Positions 42,614 through 52,112 are shown, counted from the first letter of the stretch. The stretch: 64,000 nt of DNA from CAIZWU01 sp942492905 (GCA_942492905.1 OW818657.1:1550001-1614000), one strand, 5' to 3'. Notes: generated from the sequence alone by a model not told the origin. Program-made: numbers and translations.

Positions 42614-44998
42614 ATGAAAGTCTCCTTCAACTGGCTCGCCGATCACCTTGATCTTTCCGCCCATTCCACCGCCCAGCTTTCCGATCTCCTGACTTTTGCC
42701 GGGATTGAGGTCGAGGGAATCACGGAACGCGGGGTGCGCTCCGATTGTCTGATCGTGGGGCAGGTCATTTCGTTCGTGCCGCATCCCAATGCCGACCGTC
42801 TGCGGCTTTGTCAGGTGGATGATGGTTCCGGCACTCCTCGGCAGATTGTGTGCGGGGCGAAGAATTTTGCGGAAGGTGACAAGGTGCCGGTGGCTTTGCC
42901 TGGAGCGGTCCTGCCGGGTGGTTTTCAAATCAAGGAAAGCCAGCTCCGGGGCAGTCTCAGTCAGGGCATGATGTGCGCGGGCCGCGAGATCGGATTCAGC
43001 GATGATGCGGACGGCCTGATGCTGCTGCCGGCCGATGCTCCGGTGGGCACGCCCATTCACCAGTATCTGGAAGTGGACACCATGCTGGAAGTGGAAGTCA
43101 CCCCCAACCGGCCGGATCTGCTGTCGCATCTCGGCATGGCGCGGGAGTTGGCGGCCCTGGCCAAACTGCCGATGAAGAGCCTGGGGGACCACACGGATTC
43201 CAGCGTCCGGCAACAGACTGCCGCCGCGGGCGAAATCCGCCTCGACGACACGGCCGGTTGTCCGTTCTACACCGCCCGCCGCATCCGTGGCGTCAAGGTC
43301 GCGCCCAGCCCGGCCTGGCTGGTGCGGAAGCTGGAATCGGTGGGCCTGCGTCCCATCAACAACATCGTGGACATCACCAACTATGTCCTCATGGAAATGG
43401 GGCAGCCCCTTCATGCCTTCGATCTCTCGAAGCTCCAGGGCGGCATCGTGGTGCGCTCCGCCAGTGAGGGCGAAACCTTCCTCGCGCTGGATGGCCGGGA
43501 ATGTAACCTGACCACCGCGGATCTGGTGATTGCCGACCAGCGGCAGGCGGTCGCCCTCGCCGGGGTGATGGGCGGCGCGCTTTCCGGCGTCACCGATGAA
43601 ACCACCGACATCCTCATGGAAGCCGCCTGGTTCCAACCGTCCCGGGTGCGTCACACCAGCCGCCGTCTGGCCATGATGTCGGATTCATCCTATCGTTTCG
43701 AGCGCGGAGTCGATCCACAACAAACCGCCGGAGCCAGCGAACTGGCCGTGCGGCTCATCCTGGAACTCGCGGGAGGCACGGCCGATGACGTGCTCCTCAC
43801 GGCCGGGGCCCCGCCGGTGCTTACCCGGGAAGTGACTCTGGATCTGCTCCGGGCGCAACGCCTGCTGGGGACCCCGGTTTCCGAAGCGGAAGCCACCGGA
43901 ATCCTGACGAGACTGAACCTGAAGCCTGTTGGTGGGCTCACCTTTGCCATTCCCGGTTACCGTCAGGATCTGCAGCGCCCTGTGGACCTCATCGAGGAGA
44001 TCGCCCGCGTTTACGGGATCGCCAACATTCCCGCCACCACCGACGGACAGTTTGTTCCGGCCAGCGCTGCGGATGGATTCTACGACTTCAAAATGGCTCT
44101 GCGTCAGCGCCTCGTGGGACAAGGCCTCTACGAAGCCCAGACCATCAAGCTGATCTCTACCGCCCAGCTGGAGGACGCCCTCGGCACCACCCCGCAACTC
44201 CTCCCTGCCTTGCCCCTGCGGAATCCCCTGAGCGATGACCACACCACGATGCGGCCGAGCCTCCTCCCCGGTCTGCTGGCCACTGCCGCCCGGAACATCC
44301 GCATGGGCACCAGCAGCCTGCGCTTCTTCGAGACCGGCACCGTGTTTGCCCGCACCCCGGACGGCAAAGCCATAGAGAAGGATGCCCTGACCATCCTGCT
44401 TTCCGGCCCCGTCAGTCCGGCCGCCTGGAATACCCCATCCCCCCGTGTGGCCGATGCCTCCGAACTCCGTGCCATTCTGGATGCCCTATGTCCCGGCGTC
44501 CCGGTCAAGCTGAAGCCGGTCCCTAACGCCCGTCTGCTGATCGCGGCCCAGATTATCGTGAACGGCAAACCCGTCGGAAATTGCGGCCAGATCGCCCCCG
44601 CCCGCGTCCGCGCCTTGGACGGACGGCACCCGATGTTTGCCGCCGAGATCGACACCGCCCTCCTGCTCAAAGCGATGACCCGCGAGGTGAAGTTCGACGA
44701 AATTCCCCGCTTCCCGTCCATCACCCGCGACATCGCCCTCGAAGTCCCGGCTGACCTCGCCAACGGCAAACTGGAAGACTTCTTCGCCACCCGCAAGGAA
44801 CCGCTCCTCACCGGAGCCGGCCTCTTCGATCTCTTTGCCGACCCCACCGGCCAGAAGCTCGCCGCCGACAAGAAATCCCTCGCCTATACCCTCACTTACC
44901 GCGACCCTGCCAAAACCCTCTCCACCGCCGAAGTCGACACCGTCCACGCCAAAGTCGTGGCCGAACTGCTGAAGGCGTTCCCGGTGACGGTGCGGTAG
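42614..44998 (+). CDS. pheT: Phenylalanine--tRNA ligase beta subunit
   Basis: A 794-residue beta subunit with the full domain set. It has an EMAP/OB tRNA-binding domain (VISFVPHPNADRLRLCQVDD), the B3/B4 editing region (NNIVDITNYVLMEMGQPLHAFD), the B5 domain (SYRFERGVDPQQTAG, DLIEEIARVYGIANIPAT), the catalytic-like core, and the C-terminal anticodon-binding FDX-ACB domain (DEIPRFPSITRDIALEVP). It forms the heterotetramer with PheS. No Shine-Dalgarno precedes the ATG (TTTCCTAGTCCTCTCCC). Confidence 0.97.
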   Translation: MKVSFNWLADHLDLSAHSTAQLSDLLTFAGIEVEGITERGVRSDCLIVGQVISFVPHPNADRLRLCQVDDGSGTPRQIVCGAKNFAEGDKVPVALPGAVLPGGFQIKESQLRGSLSQGMMCAGREIGFSDDADGLMLLPADAPVGTPIHQYLEVDTMLEVEVTPNRPDLLSHLGMARELAALAKLPMKSLGDHTDSSVRQQTAAAGEIRLDDTAGCPFYTARRIRGVKVAPSPAWLVRKLESVGLRPINNIVDITNYVLMEMGQPLHAFDLSKLQGGIVVRSASEGETFLALDGRECNLTTADLVIADQRQAVALAGVMGGALSGVTDETTDILMEAAWFQPSRVRHTSRRLAMMSDSSYRFERGVDPQQTAGASELAVRLILELAGGTADDVLLTAGAPPVLTREVTLDLLRAQRLLGTPVSEAEATGILTRLNLKPVGGLTFAIPGYRQDLQRPVDLIEEIARVYGIANIPATTDGQFVPASAADGFYDFKMALRQRLVGQGLYEAQTIKLISTAQLEDALGTTPQLLPALPLRNPLSDDHTTMRPSLLPGLLATAARNIRMGTSSLRFFETGTVFARTPDGKAIEKDALTILLSGPVSPAAWNTPSPRVADASELRAILDALCPGVPVKLKPVPNARLLIAAQIIVNGKPVGNCGQIAPARVRALDGRHPMFAAEIDTALLLKAMTREVKFDEIPRFPSITRDIALEVPADLANGKLEDFFATRKEPLLTGAGLFDLFADPTGQKLAADKKSLAYTLTYRDPAKTLSTAEVDTVHAKVVAELLKAFPVTVR

Positions 44999-45002
44999 AA
45001 CA

Positions 45003-45434
45003 TCAGTCGAGAAACTCTCCGGCGCGCTCTTCAGCCTCGGCAGTGCCCGCGTGGATCGCTTCGGCGATGACGCGGTTGGTCACTTCCGAAAGGTAGGAGC
45101 TGAGCGTTTTGCTGAGTTCGGTATATTCCGGCCAGAGGGTATCGTTCACGAAACTGCGTGGCAGACGGGCCATCACAGTGGTGCGGCGCTGTCGGCTGTA
45201 GCGGTATGGGGTAATGGAATAGCGGCGGAGCAGGGCGATGAATAACTGCTTGTTCCAGCCATCCTGAAATTTGAATTTGTATTCGATGGGCGGTTCTGTC
45301 CTTTCGATCTCCTCAAGCCGTTTACGAATCCGCCGGATCGCGTCCGCTGCGGCATCCATCTCGCCGGGCGTGGTGGCCCCGGCGTGGAGGCGTTCGATTT
45401 TTTTGAGTTTATCCAACAAATCCTGTTCCTGCAT
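45003..45434 (-). CDS. Conserved hypothetical protein with basic RRQRRTTVM segment
   Basis: A 143-residue soluble protein with no domain I can name. It opens with a coiled-coil-prone stretch (EQDLLDKLKKIERLHA). A conserved-looking middle follows: FKFQDGWNKQLFIALLRRYSITPYRYSRQRRTTVMARLPRSF broken into the motifs WNKQLFIALLRRY and RQRRTTVMARLPRSF. It ends in a helical segment. I recall similar sequences in many proteobacterial genomes, also uncharacterised. The gene points against pheT, with stops four bases apart, and diverges from the peptide transporter. Confidence 0.65.
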   Translation of the reverse strand: MQEQDLLDKLKKIERLHAGATTPGEMDAAADAIRRIRKRLEEIERTEPPIEYKFKFQDGWNKQLFIALLRRYSITPYRYSRQRRTTVMARLPRSFVNDTLWPEYTELSKTLSSYLSEVTNRVIAEAIHAGTAEAEERAGEFLD

Positions 45435-45619
45435 TTCTCACCGTGGGCCGGGTCGTTGATGGCGTCAAAGCTGAACCTTCCCATGTCCGCTTTACCGGTT
45501 CCCAAGGCGGCCTCTGCGACGTGGTCGGGCAGCGCAATTTTATTGGAAAATGCGTGCGCAGGTGACGCGGTTTCCGCTTACATCGCCAAGCACCTGCTGA
45601 AAAATCCCGCGCCCTCTTC

Positions 45620-46960
45620 ATGTTCTACCGCACTTCCCCCATCGCCACGCCCGGTATGCCGCCGGGGATTTCCCACATCATCGGCAATGAGGCGGCGGAG
45701 CGCTTCAGCTTTTACGGGATGCGGGGGATTCTGGTGGTGTTCATGACCACCTACCTCGTGAACAGTTCGGGGGTGAAGGACACGATGACGAAGGAGGAGT
45801 CCACCTACTGGTTCCATTTGTTTGTCAGTGCGGTATATATCACGCCCATTTTTGGGGCGATGCTGGCGGACTGGCTTCTGGGAAAATTCAAAACCATCAT
45901 GATCTTGTCGGTGGTCTATTGCCTGGGCCATCTGGCGCTGGCGGTGGATGAGACGCGGAGCGGGCTGTTCTGCGGGCTGGCCCTGATTGCCTTGGGCTCC
46001 GGCGGCATCAAAGGATGTGTCTCCGCGCATGTCGGGGATCAGTTCGGGGCCACCAATGCCGGGTTGCTGCCGCGCATTTATTCGTGGTTTTATTTTGCAA
46101 TCAATCTGGGGTCCTTCTCCGCGTTTCTCATCATTCCGCAGTTATTGAAATCCCATGGGCCGCATTGGGCGTTTGGCGTTCCGGGCATTCTGATGGCGGT
46201 GGCCACGGTGATTTTTTGGATGGGACGGCATTCCTTTGCCCACATTCCGGCGCGGGGGAATGCGGTGTGGCGTGAGACCTTTTCCCGCGAGGGTCTGAGG
46301 GCCGTGGGCCGCATGGCGGTGATCTTCGTTTTCGTCGCTGCGTTCTGGGCGCTCTTTGATCAGACCGGCTCGCGCTGGGTCCTGCAGGGCGAGAAGATGC
46401 ACCAGCAGTTCATGGGCTGGACACTGGATCCCTCCATGCTCCAGGCCGCGAATCCCTTGTTTGTCATGATCATGATTCCGCTGTGCAGTTTTGTCATCTA
46501 TCCCCTGCTGAACCGGTTCATGGTCCTGACGCCGCTGCGGAAAATTGGGCTGGGTCTTTTCCTGGCGATTCCTTCGTTTCTCATTCCCGCCTGGTTGGAG
46601 AGCCGGATCGTGGCCGGAGACACGCCTCACATTCTGTGGCAGGTGACAGCTTACTTTTTCATCACCCTGGCGGAAGTCATGATCTCCATCACGGCCTTGG
46701 AATTCTCCTACACCCAGGCCCCGAAATCCTCGAAATCCCTGATGCTCGGACTGAACATGGCGGCCGTTTCGTTGGGAAATGTCTTTACCGCTCTGGTCAA
46801 TAAATTCGGAGCCGCCAGCTTGACGGGGCCGTCCTACTTTCTGTTCTTTGCCGGGGTCATGGCGGTCGCGGCGGTGGTCTATGTGGGAGTCGCCCAGTTC
46901 TTCCAGCCGCGGGATATTCTCCAGGATGAAGTGCCTGCGGCCGGCCCGGCTCCCACCTGA
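45620..46960 (+). CDS. POT-family proton-coupled oligopeptide transporter
   Basis: A 446-residue protein of the POT/PTR2 branch of the major facilitator superfamily. The hallmark NEAAERFSFYGMRGILVVFM (ExxERFxYYG motif, helix 1) is present, as is a second POT block (FYFAINLGSFSAFL) and about 12 hydrophobic helices. The helix-10 region LAEVMISITALEFSYTQAPKS matches the family's conserved EFSYTQAP. POT transporters import di- and tripeptides with protons. The gene stands alone between divergent and convergent neighbours, so its regulation is not visible. Confidence 0.93.
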   Translation: MFYRTSPIATPGMPPGISHIIGNEAAERFSFYGMRGILVVFMTTYLVNSSGVKDTMTKEESTYWFHLFVSAVYITPIFGAMLADWLLGKFKTIMILSVVYCLGHLALAVDETRSGLFCGLALIALGSGGIKGCVSAHVGDQFGATNAGLLPRIYSWFYFAINLGSFSAFLIIPQLLKSHGPHWAFGVPGILMAVATVIFWMGRHSFAHIPARGNAVWRETFSREGLRAVGRMAVIFVFVAAFWALFDQTGSRWVLQGEKMHQQFMGWTLDPSMLQAANPLFVMIMIPLCSFVIYPLLNRFMVLTPLRKIGLGLFLAIPSFLIPAWLESRIVAGDTPHILWQVTAYFFITLAEVMISITALEFSYTQAPKSSKSLMLGLNMAAVSLGNVFTALVNKFGAASLTGPSYFLFFAGVMAVAAVVYVGVAQFFQPRDILQDEVPAAGPAPT

Positions 46961-47000
46961 GCTGCTCCGCACGAAAAATAGTGAATGTCTCGTTTACTAA

Positions 47001-47441
47001 CTAATCAAATTCCCGTGGGTTCTCTGACAGCCGCTGCAACGCGAGCGCATCCAGTCTGTCCTTTTCCCTGACGGATTTTCCTTTCCAAGCGATCAGGGAG
47101 GCTTTTGAAGCGAAGGCGATGGAGTGGTCTCCAACGGAAAACCAGTCTGCGTCCCCGATAATGTCCGCATAGTGCTTTCCCGCCATGACGGTGAAGAGAT
47201 CCATTTGACAGGACTCCACTTCCTCGACGATCCGGATGGCTCCTTCCTCGTCGGTGAAGTCTTCCAGGGACAGTTCCCGGGCGAAGCCTTCGCCATAGCT
47301 CCCAGCACATTGAGGAGTCGTTGAAGGTTGTCCGGCGGCAACCCCGCCCACCACGATGAACTTCACCTTTGCCTCAGCGAGCACGACCAACAGTTTTTCG
47401 AACGAGGGTTCCATCGTCGGGAGGGGGAGACCAGGGGCCAC
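47001..47441 (-). pseudogene. Decayed nucleotidyltransferase-like gene
   Basis: The conceptual product opens MEPSFEKLLVVLAEAKVKFIVVGGVAA, the normal start of small nucleotidyltransferase-superfamily proteins (start at about 47414). The part that should carry the catalytic DxD is missing. In another frame the next piece reads PPDNLQRLLNVLGAMAKA, which is the expected following segment. The original frame resumes at ELSLEDFTDEEGAIRIVEEV and runs to the end. This pattern indicates a deletion of roughly 20 codons plus a frameshift. It is judged inactive, and the reading of the deletion is inference. Confidence 0.6.
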
Positions 47442-47961
47442 CCCGGATCATTTGGGCATTGCGTCGCAGCATTTCCAAGCGCTGGAGCACCGGCAGCCTC
47501 GAGAGACTGCCTCCCACTTTTTTCTTCAGCGGTTCGCGGAATGGATCGGACACCTCTGACATGGGCCTCCGGTTCCTGATTCAACAAGCGGGCAGTATCG
47601 GCTCAGGGCGTGAAAATGGCAGGCGCATTAAAACGATTTTCCGCAGGTTCCGTTGACGCCCGGCAGGGGCCTGGTTACGTAAAGTCTTTAGTTCTTTCCC
47701 AGTGGATTCCGCATCGTGCGGGGTCCGATTCCTTTCCTGCGGTGTGCGTGACTCCTGATCACCTGGGCCCGCTCCGATACAAAATTACGGAGGTCTGGTC
47801 AGCCCTGCCGATGCCGAGCCTCTATATAGGAGGGCAGACGTTTGGTTCGTGCGGCCACCACCTGATTTAACTCTTGGGAACGAGAGCCTTCGATCATAGA
47901 CGCCACCGCGGGTTCAGGATGGGGAATTATGAAGGACGAATTTTCAAAACAGACCCAGCGG
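47442..47961. other. Gap without a confident gene
   Basis: This 520-base stretch separates the decayed nucleotidyltransferase from the W-DP-AA repeat gene. A 62-codon minus-strand frame (47374-47562, MSEVSDPFREPLKKK...) could be the remains of a companion gene but has no recognisable family. I see no tRNA cloverleaf or terminator. The left part may be what is left of an older accessory locus. Confidence 0.4.
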
Positions 47962-49269
47962 TCAGCCCCGGCGGCGGTCGTCGCGGGGAGGATTGAGAAT
48001 GGCTTGCTGGGCAGCAGCAGGGAGCTGCGAGTTTTGCAGCCAGGTGGTGGCGGCGGCAGGGTCGCGGCGGAACCAGGCTTGGCCGGCCTGGGTCAGGGTT
48101 TGGACGCGGGAGGCTTCGTTGGAGATGGTTTTGGCCCAGATCACAGCGGACTCGGGGTCTTCGCGGGCGAGGCTGCGGGCGAAGCCGCTAACGGCTGAAT
48201 CTTTGGATGGGGAAGGGGGCAGGGCGGCGAGATATTCGCTGGCGGCGGTGGGGTCGCGACGGGTCCACTCGCGCAATGCCGAGTAGGTGCCTTCGGATTT
48301 TGCAGGGCCATCAGTCAGGCCATTCAACCAGGCGACAGCGGATTTGGGATCGCGCTCGGACCACTCCTCACCGATTTCCTCGACGATGCCGGCTCCCGAA
48401 CTGGTGGTGGCGAATTTTTCCGCCCAGGCGGCGGCGGCGGTGGGATCACGTTGGACGTAAGCTCCGGCGATTTGTTCGAGGGCTTCATTCCGGACCGCCC
48501 CTTCAGGCAGACGCTCACCCCAGAGGGCGGCGGCGGCGGGGCCGTTTTTCCGGAGTTCCTCGCCGGCGACCGTCTGCATGTATTGAGCGGCCTGCTTGTC
48601 ACCGGCGGCAGCGCGGGCAAGGACGTAGTTGGTGGCGACTCCGATATCGTGGTCAGCCAGGCCACCGACGAGGCTGCTGCGGTAACGGGTTTTGGCGTCG
48701 CCTTCCTCCATGGTGTCGAGCCAGGTGATGGCGGCGGTGGGATCCTTGCTGGCCCAGCCGGGGATGGTGGAGTTCAGAAAGCGCTCCTTGTCGCGGCCTT
48801 CGAGCGTTTCTGCATGGGCCAGCGCACCGACGCTGTCCATTGCTCCCCAGGCGTAGAGGAAGAGTTGCATTTGCTCACCGCCTGCCCGGTTGGCCCGCAG
48901 GGTTTCCATCAGAGTGCCGGCGTTTTCCGGGGTCATGGATTCGAGCAGTTTGGCAAAGGCAAGGCTGCGGGTGAGTGGGTTCGGATCACTGAGGGCTTCC
49001 TTGGCCAGGGCTTCGAGGGCAGCCGGGCTGAGGGGCACGGGACGGGCAGTTGCCCCGGGATTCCCCGCCGTTCCCAGACCCGCTGTCCTGGCGGACCCGG
49101 GGGGAGAGGGGTTGGAAGCCGCGGCCATTCCGCCGTTTCTAACGGTGAGTGACCGGTTGGCATCGGAGGCGTTTTCGGAGTCGGAAGGTTTGGCGATCAG
49201 GTAACCGAGGGCAAAAGTGCCCAAGGCGGCGCAACTCCAGGCACTGTGGGTTAGAAGGGAAGATTTCAT
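47962..49269 (-). CDS. Exported W-x-DP-AA repeat protein
   Basis: A 435-residue protein with an N-terminal signal anchor (SLLTHSAWSCAALGTFALGYL). It has a Gly/Pro/Ser-rich linker to about residue 85 and about seven tandem units of 35-40 residues. Each unit contains a motif like WxxxDPxAAxxWLxxL (WASKDPTAAITWLDTM, YVQRDPTAAAAWAEKF, WSERDPKSAVAWLNGL, WTRRDPTAASEYLAAL, WFRRDPAAATTWLQNS). Such repeats probably form an alpha solenoid; I recall them as common in verrucomicrobial exported proteins, without known function. ATG 49269 was chosen since it begins the signal anchor. Confidence 0.82.
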   Translation of the reverse strand: MKSSLLTHSAWSCAALGTFALGYLIAKPSDSENASDANRSLTVRNGGMAAASNPSPPGSARTAGLGTAGNPGATARPVPLSPAALEALAKEALSDPNPLTRSLAFAKLLESMTPENAGTLMETLRANRAGGEQMQLFLYAWGAMDSVGALAHAETLEGRDKERFLNSTIPGWASKDPTAAITWLDTMEEGDAKTRYRSSLVGGLADHDIGVATNYVLARAAAGDKQAAQYMQTVAGEELRKNGPAAAALWGERLPEGAVRNEALEQIAGAYVQRDPTAAAAWAEKFATTSSGAGIVEEIGEEWSERDPKSAVAWLNGLTDGPAKSEGTYSALREWTRRDPTAASEYLAALPPSPSKDSAVSGFARSLAREDPESAVIWAKTISNEASRVQTLTQAGQAWFRRDPAAATTWLQNSQLPAAAQQAILNPPRDDRRRG

Positions 49270-49445
49270 GGTGCGTGGTATGGGGGAAGTAGATGCGGTC
49301 TGGAAACGATACGCGTGGCGGCCCCTGGGTTTACGGAAAATCCGCTTTGCCACTCAAGCAAGCAGGGGCTGTGCCCGGCAGCGGGACAGTGCCCTGCCAT
49401 GCTCTCCGTGGCACAAATTCAGGAGTTTCAAAAACAGCTTGCCAA

Positions 49446-49468
49446 CTGTAACTATACAATATACACAG
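49446..49468. promoter_or_regulatory. Candidate operator of the GntR/ABC operon
   Basis: CTGT-N3-TAT-N3-ATA-N3-ACAG is an interrupted palindrome of 23 bases whose centre is 25 bases before the GntR start codon. A TTGCCA (49439-49444) stands 17 bases from TACACA (49462-49467), a plausible promoter that would overlap the palindrome. A GntR-type regulator binding here would repress its own operon. The spacing of the arms fits a dimeric winged-helix protein. Confidence 0.5.
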
Positions 49469-49481
49469 TAGAATCACCTTA

Positions 49482-49898
49482 ATGTCCGACGAATCTCCCA
49501 GACTGTTCCTACCTCCCATTTCGGCTGCGGCGCCGGGGGCCTTGTATGATCAGATCGTGACGGGGCTGAAGCGGGAGATCAGCGAAGGGCGCCTGGTGCC
49601 GGGCGCAGCGCTGCCGTCGTTCCGGCAACTGGCGGCGGATTTGATGGTGAGTCTGATCACGGTGAAGCGCGCCTACGAGGAGTTGGAGAAGGAAGGGATC
49701 ATTTTCCGGAGGCAGGGGCTGGGCACGTTCGTGGCGGAGCAGGGGGCGGACCGCAGCCGGGAATCCAAACTGGGGCAGGCGCGGGAGCTCATCGCCGCCG
49801 CGGTGCGGGAGGCGGAGGAGGCGGGGATCGCCCGGCGGGATCTGCCGGCCTTTTTTCAGGAAACGCTCAATCAACTCAATTCAACCAAACCACGATGA
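49482..49898 (+). CDS. GntR-family transcriptional regulator (YtrA type)
   Basis: A 138-residue protein with an N-terminal winged helix-turn-helix (LYDQIVTGLKREISEGRL, LPSFRQLAADLMVSLITVKR, YEELEKEGIIFRRQGLGTFV), the GntR pattern, and only a short C-terminal dimerisation tail. This is the size and form of the YtrA subfamily. YtrA-type repressors control adjacent ABC transporter genes, often responding to cell-wall or membrane stress. The TGA overlaps the ATG of the ABC gene (ATGA, 49895-49898), so the operon is translationally coupled. A palindrome directly upstream may be its operator. Confidence 0.9.
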   Translation: MSDESPRLFLPPISAAAPGALYDQIVTGLKREISEGRLVPGAALPSFRQLAADLMVSLITVKRAYEELEKEGIIFRRQGLGTFVAEQGADRSRESKLGQARELIAAAVREAEEAGIARRDLPAFFQETLNQLNSTKPR

Positions 49899-50782
49899 AC
49901 ACACCAGCCATCGAAATCCGCGGCCTGCGCAAGGTCTTTGCCAAATTTGCGCTGGGTCCGCTGGATCTGACGGTCCCGCAGGGGGCGATTTACGGATTGA
50001 TCGGGCCCAATGGCTCCGGCAAATCCACCACCTTGGACCTGCTGTTCGGCATGGGCGGGCGGGATGCCGGGACGATCCGGGCGGCGGGGTTTGACCACGA
50101 AACGCAGGAGCGCGAGATGAAACGGGTGGTCACCTATTCCAGTCCTGACACCTCGTTTGCCGCGTGGGGAAAGGTGGGTCGGGCGATCCGTTATGTGCAG
50201 AGTTTCTATCCGGCGTGGGACGAGGCCCTCTGCCTGCGGTTGCTGGAATTGTTCCGGCTTCATCCTGACGAAAAGTTCGCTGCGCTGTCCTTCGGGGCAC
50301 GGACCAAACTGTCGCTGCTGCTGGCAATGTGCCCGCAGCCGCAGGTGCTGGTGCTGGACGAGCCGACCACCGGACTGGACCCGGAGGCGCGTCAGATTTT
50401 GTTCAACGAACTGCTGCGCATGGTGCAGGATGAAAACCGGACGGTAATGATTTCCTCACATCAATTGTCCGATCTGGAACGGTTTGCCGATCACATCGGG
50501 ATCCTGGCGGACGGGCGCCTGGTGTGTGAGGGATCGACGGCGGATCTGGTCGGACGGCACCGGATGGTGGAGTTCTCCCAACCTGGCGGCGGGCCGGTGC
50601 CGGCCATGCCGGGATTCCATCTGCGACGGACCCAGGCGGGCCGGACGCTGGCGGTGGTGGACATGACGATGCATCCAGTGGCGACGCTGGAGGCACGTGG
50701 GCTGCAACTGCACTCGCAGACGGAATTGTCGCTGGAGGAGATTTTCCTGGCGATCACCTCAACCCGGAAGGAGGCGGCATGA
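49895..50782 (+). CDS. ABC transporter ATP-binding protein (GntR operon)
   Basis: A 295-residue ATPase with Walker A GPNGSGKSTT near residue 38, Walker B VLVLDEPTTGLDP and the degenerate signature LSFGARTKLSLLLAM (LSFGA instead of LSGGQ), similar to YtrB-like ATPases. A C-terminal extension of about 80 residues carries no familiar domain. It is sandwiched between a GntR regulator and a membrane protein with overlapping start and stop codons on both sides, so the three form one operon. Together they would make an exporter of a peptide, lipid or antibiotic; the substrate is unknown. Confidence 0.9.
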   Translation: MNTPAIEIRGLRKVFAKFALGPLDLTVPQGAIYGLIGPNGSGKSTTLDLLFGMGGRDAGTIRAAGFDHETQEREMKRVVTYSSPDTSFAAWGKVGRAIRYVQSFYPAWDEALCLRLLELFRLHPDEKFAALSFGARTKLSLLLAMCPQPQVLVLDEPTTGLDPEARQILFNELLRMVQDENRTVMISSHQLSDLERFADHIGILADGRLVCEGSTADLVGRHRMVEFSQPGGGPVPAMPGFHLRRTQAGRTLAVVDMTMHPVATLEARGLQLHSQTELSLEEIFLAITSTRKEAA

Positions 50783-52098
50783 ATTCCCTGACACTCGATT
50801 TTATCCGCCGCTGGAAGTGGCTGCTTCTGGTGCAGTTTGTGATCACGACCGGGGCCTGGATCCTGCATGCTGGGGAGCCAAAGGCCCGATTGCATCTCGT
50901 GGTCATCGTGGCGGTGGCGATGTCGTGGGATCTGATGCGGGGTTTGGTGAGGGCGCAGTTGGGACTGCCGCAGCGGCGGGCCTCGATCGCAGCCGGTTTG
51001 TGGCTTTCGGTGGTTGGGGTCGGAGTTGCGGTGCATTTGGCCGCCATGTTGCTCGGTGGCGTGGTGCTGGCGCCGTTGTTGGGGCAGGGCGTTGATGCCG
51101 GGGTGCTGGGTCTGCACGGGGTGTTCTGTGTTTTGCTGATCGGCACGGTTCAGTTCATCCTGACGGGATTGCCTTCGGCTCCGCCCCGGACCTTGGCGGG
51201 GCAGGTGAAGGGGGCCATCTTCGGGGGACTCTGGGGACTGCCGATGTTTGGTATTTTCTGGCTTTCCTTTTTTGCACCGGCCAGTTGGGAACAGGTGACG
51301 ATGGGGCAACGCTGGATCATGCTGGTCATGGGGGCGTTGACCGTGGCCTCGTGGTTCACGACCCGGAGCATGATGCTGGAGCGGGCCATGCCGAAGCTGG
51401 AAGCGGTTCCGCCAAGGCCGGCCGTTGCCCATCGTTTGGGTCTCCACGGGAACAAGGGATGGGGGGTGCGCCTGGAGCAGGAAATGCGCTGGTTGATGCC
51501 GGTCGTGTTCATGGTCCTGATGGCGGCAGGGATCATGATTTCAATCAACGATTTTTCCGGACAGGGAGCCACTTCAGGCGCGCAGGGACTGAATCAATAC
51601 CGATCCATGGCCATGCTCAATGTGATGATAGGGTCTCCCCTGGTGATGGTGGCGGCCGGTTCGTTGCGGGCGTTGCGGAGTCTGCCGCTGCGGCTTTCCT
51701 CCTGTGCCTTGCTGGTGGCGCTGCGCCCGTTCGTGGCCAGTGCGGCGATGATGGTGGTCTTTATGGCGCTGAACGCCGTCATCGGCCGCAGCTCCGGGAT
51801 GGAAGGACGGGCCCTGATCGCCTTTTTGCCGCTCTGCAGTCTGATGAGTCTGGCTCAGGCGGTGATGATCCGCTATCCACGGTTTCCGGTGGCCATGGGC
51901 CTGCTGATGGTGATCTCCATGGCCAGCGTCATTTTTGTGGAGTTGCTGGAGTTGTCACTGCCAGGGCTGTGGCTGTTGGTCTCAGGGATCCTCTTGCTGC
52001 TCTCCTGGGGGCTGCACTGGCGATGGCTAAGCCGCAGCAGCGGGATCTATCGTTTAAACGGGGGATTCCTGCGGATGATGGGCGGCGCGCAGCGGTGA
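50779..52098 (+). CDS. ABC transporter permease-like membrane protein
   Basis: A 439-residue protein with about ten hydrophobic helices, starting MNSLTLDFIRRWKWLLLVQFV. No motif identifies a family, but position (overlapping the ATPase gene by four bases) and topology point to the membrane component of the GntR-controlled exporter. Helices lie near residues 14-32, 75-95, 105-130, 150-170, 240-260, 290-310, 325-345 and 370-430 (GLWLLVSGILLLLSWGLHW). It ends before a strong bidirectional terminator. Confidence 0.8.
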   Translation: MNSLTLDFIRRWKWLLLVQFVITTGAWILHAGEPKARLHLVVIVAVAMSWDLMRGLVRAQLGLPQRRASIAAGLWLSVVGVGVAVHLAAMLLGGVVLAPLLGQGVDAGVLGLHGVFCVLLIGTVQFILTGLPSAPPRTLAGQVKGAIFGGLWGLPMFGIFWLSFFAPASWEQVTMGQRWIMLVMGALTVASWFTTRSMMLERAMPKLEAVPPRPAVAHRLGLHGNKGWGVRLEQEMRWLMPVVFMVLMAAGIMISINDFSGQGATSGAQGLNQYRSMAMLNVMIGSPLVMVAAGSLRALRSLPLRLSSCALLVALRPFVASAAMMVVFMALNAVIGRSSGMEGRALIAFLPLCSLMSLAQAVMIRYPRFPVAMGLLMVISMASVIFVELLELSLPGLWLLVSGILLLLSWGLHWRWLSRSSGIYRLNGGFLRMMGGAQR

Positions 52099-52112
52099 GG
52101 TCCTGCCAACAA

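Noticed and set aside
47690..47760. Possible tRNA because of a GGGTCCGATTCC string
   Set aside because: The string resembles a T-arm, but no acceptor, D or anticodon arm can be folded around it.
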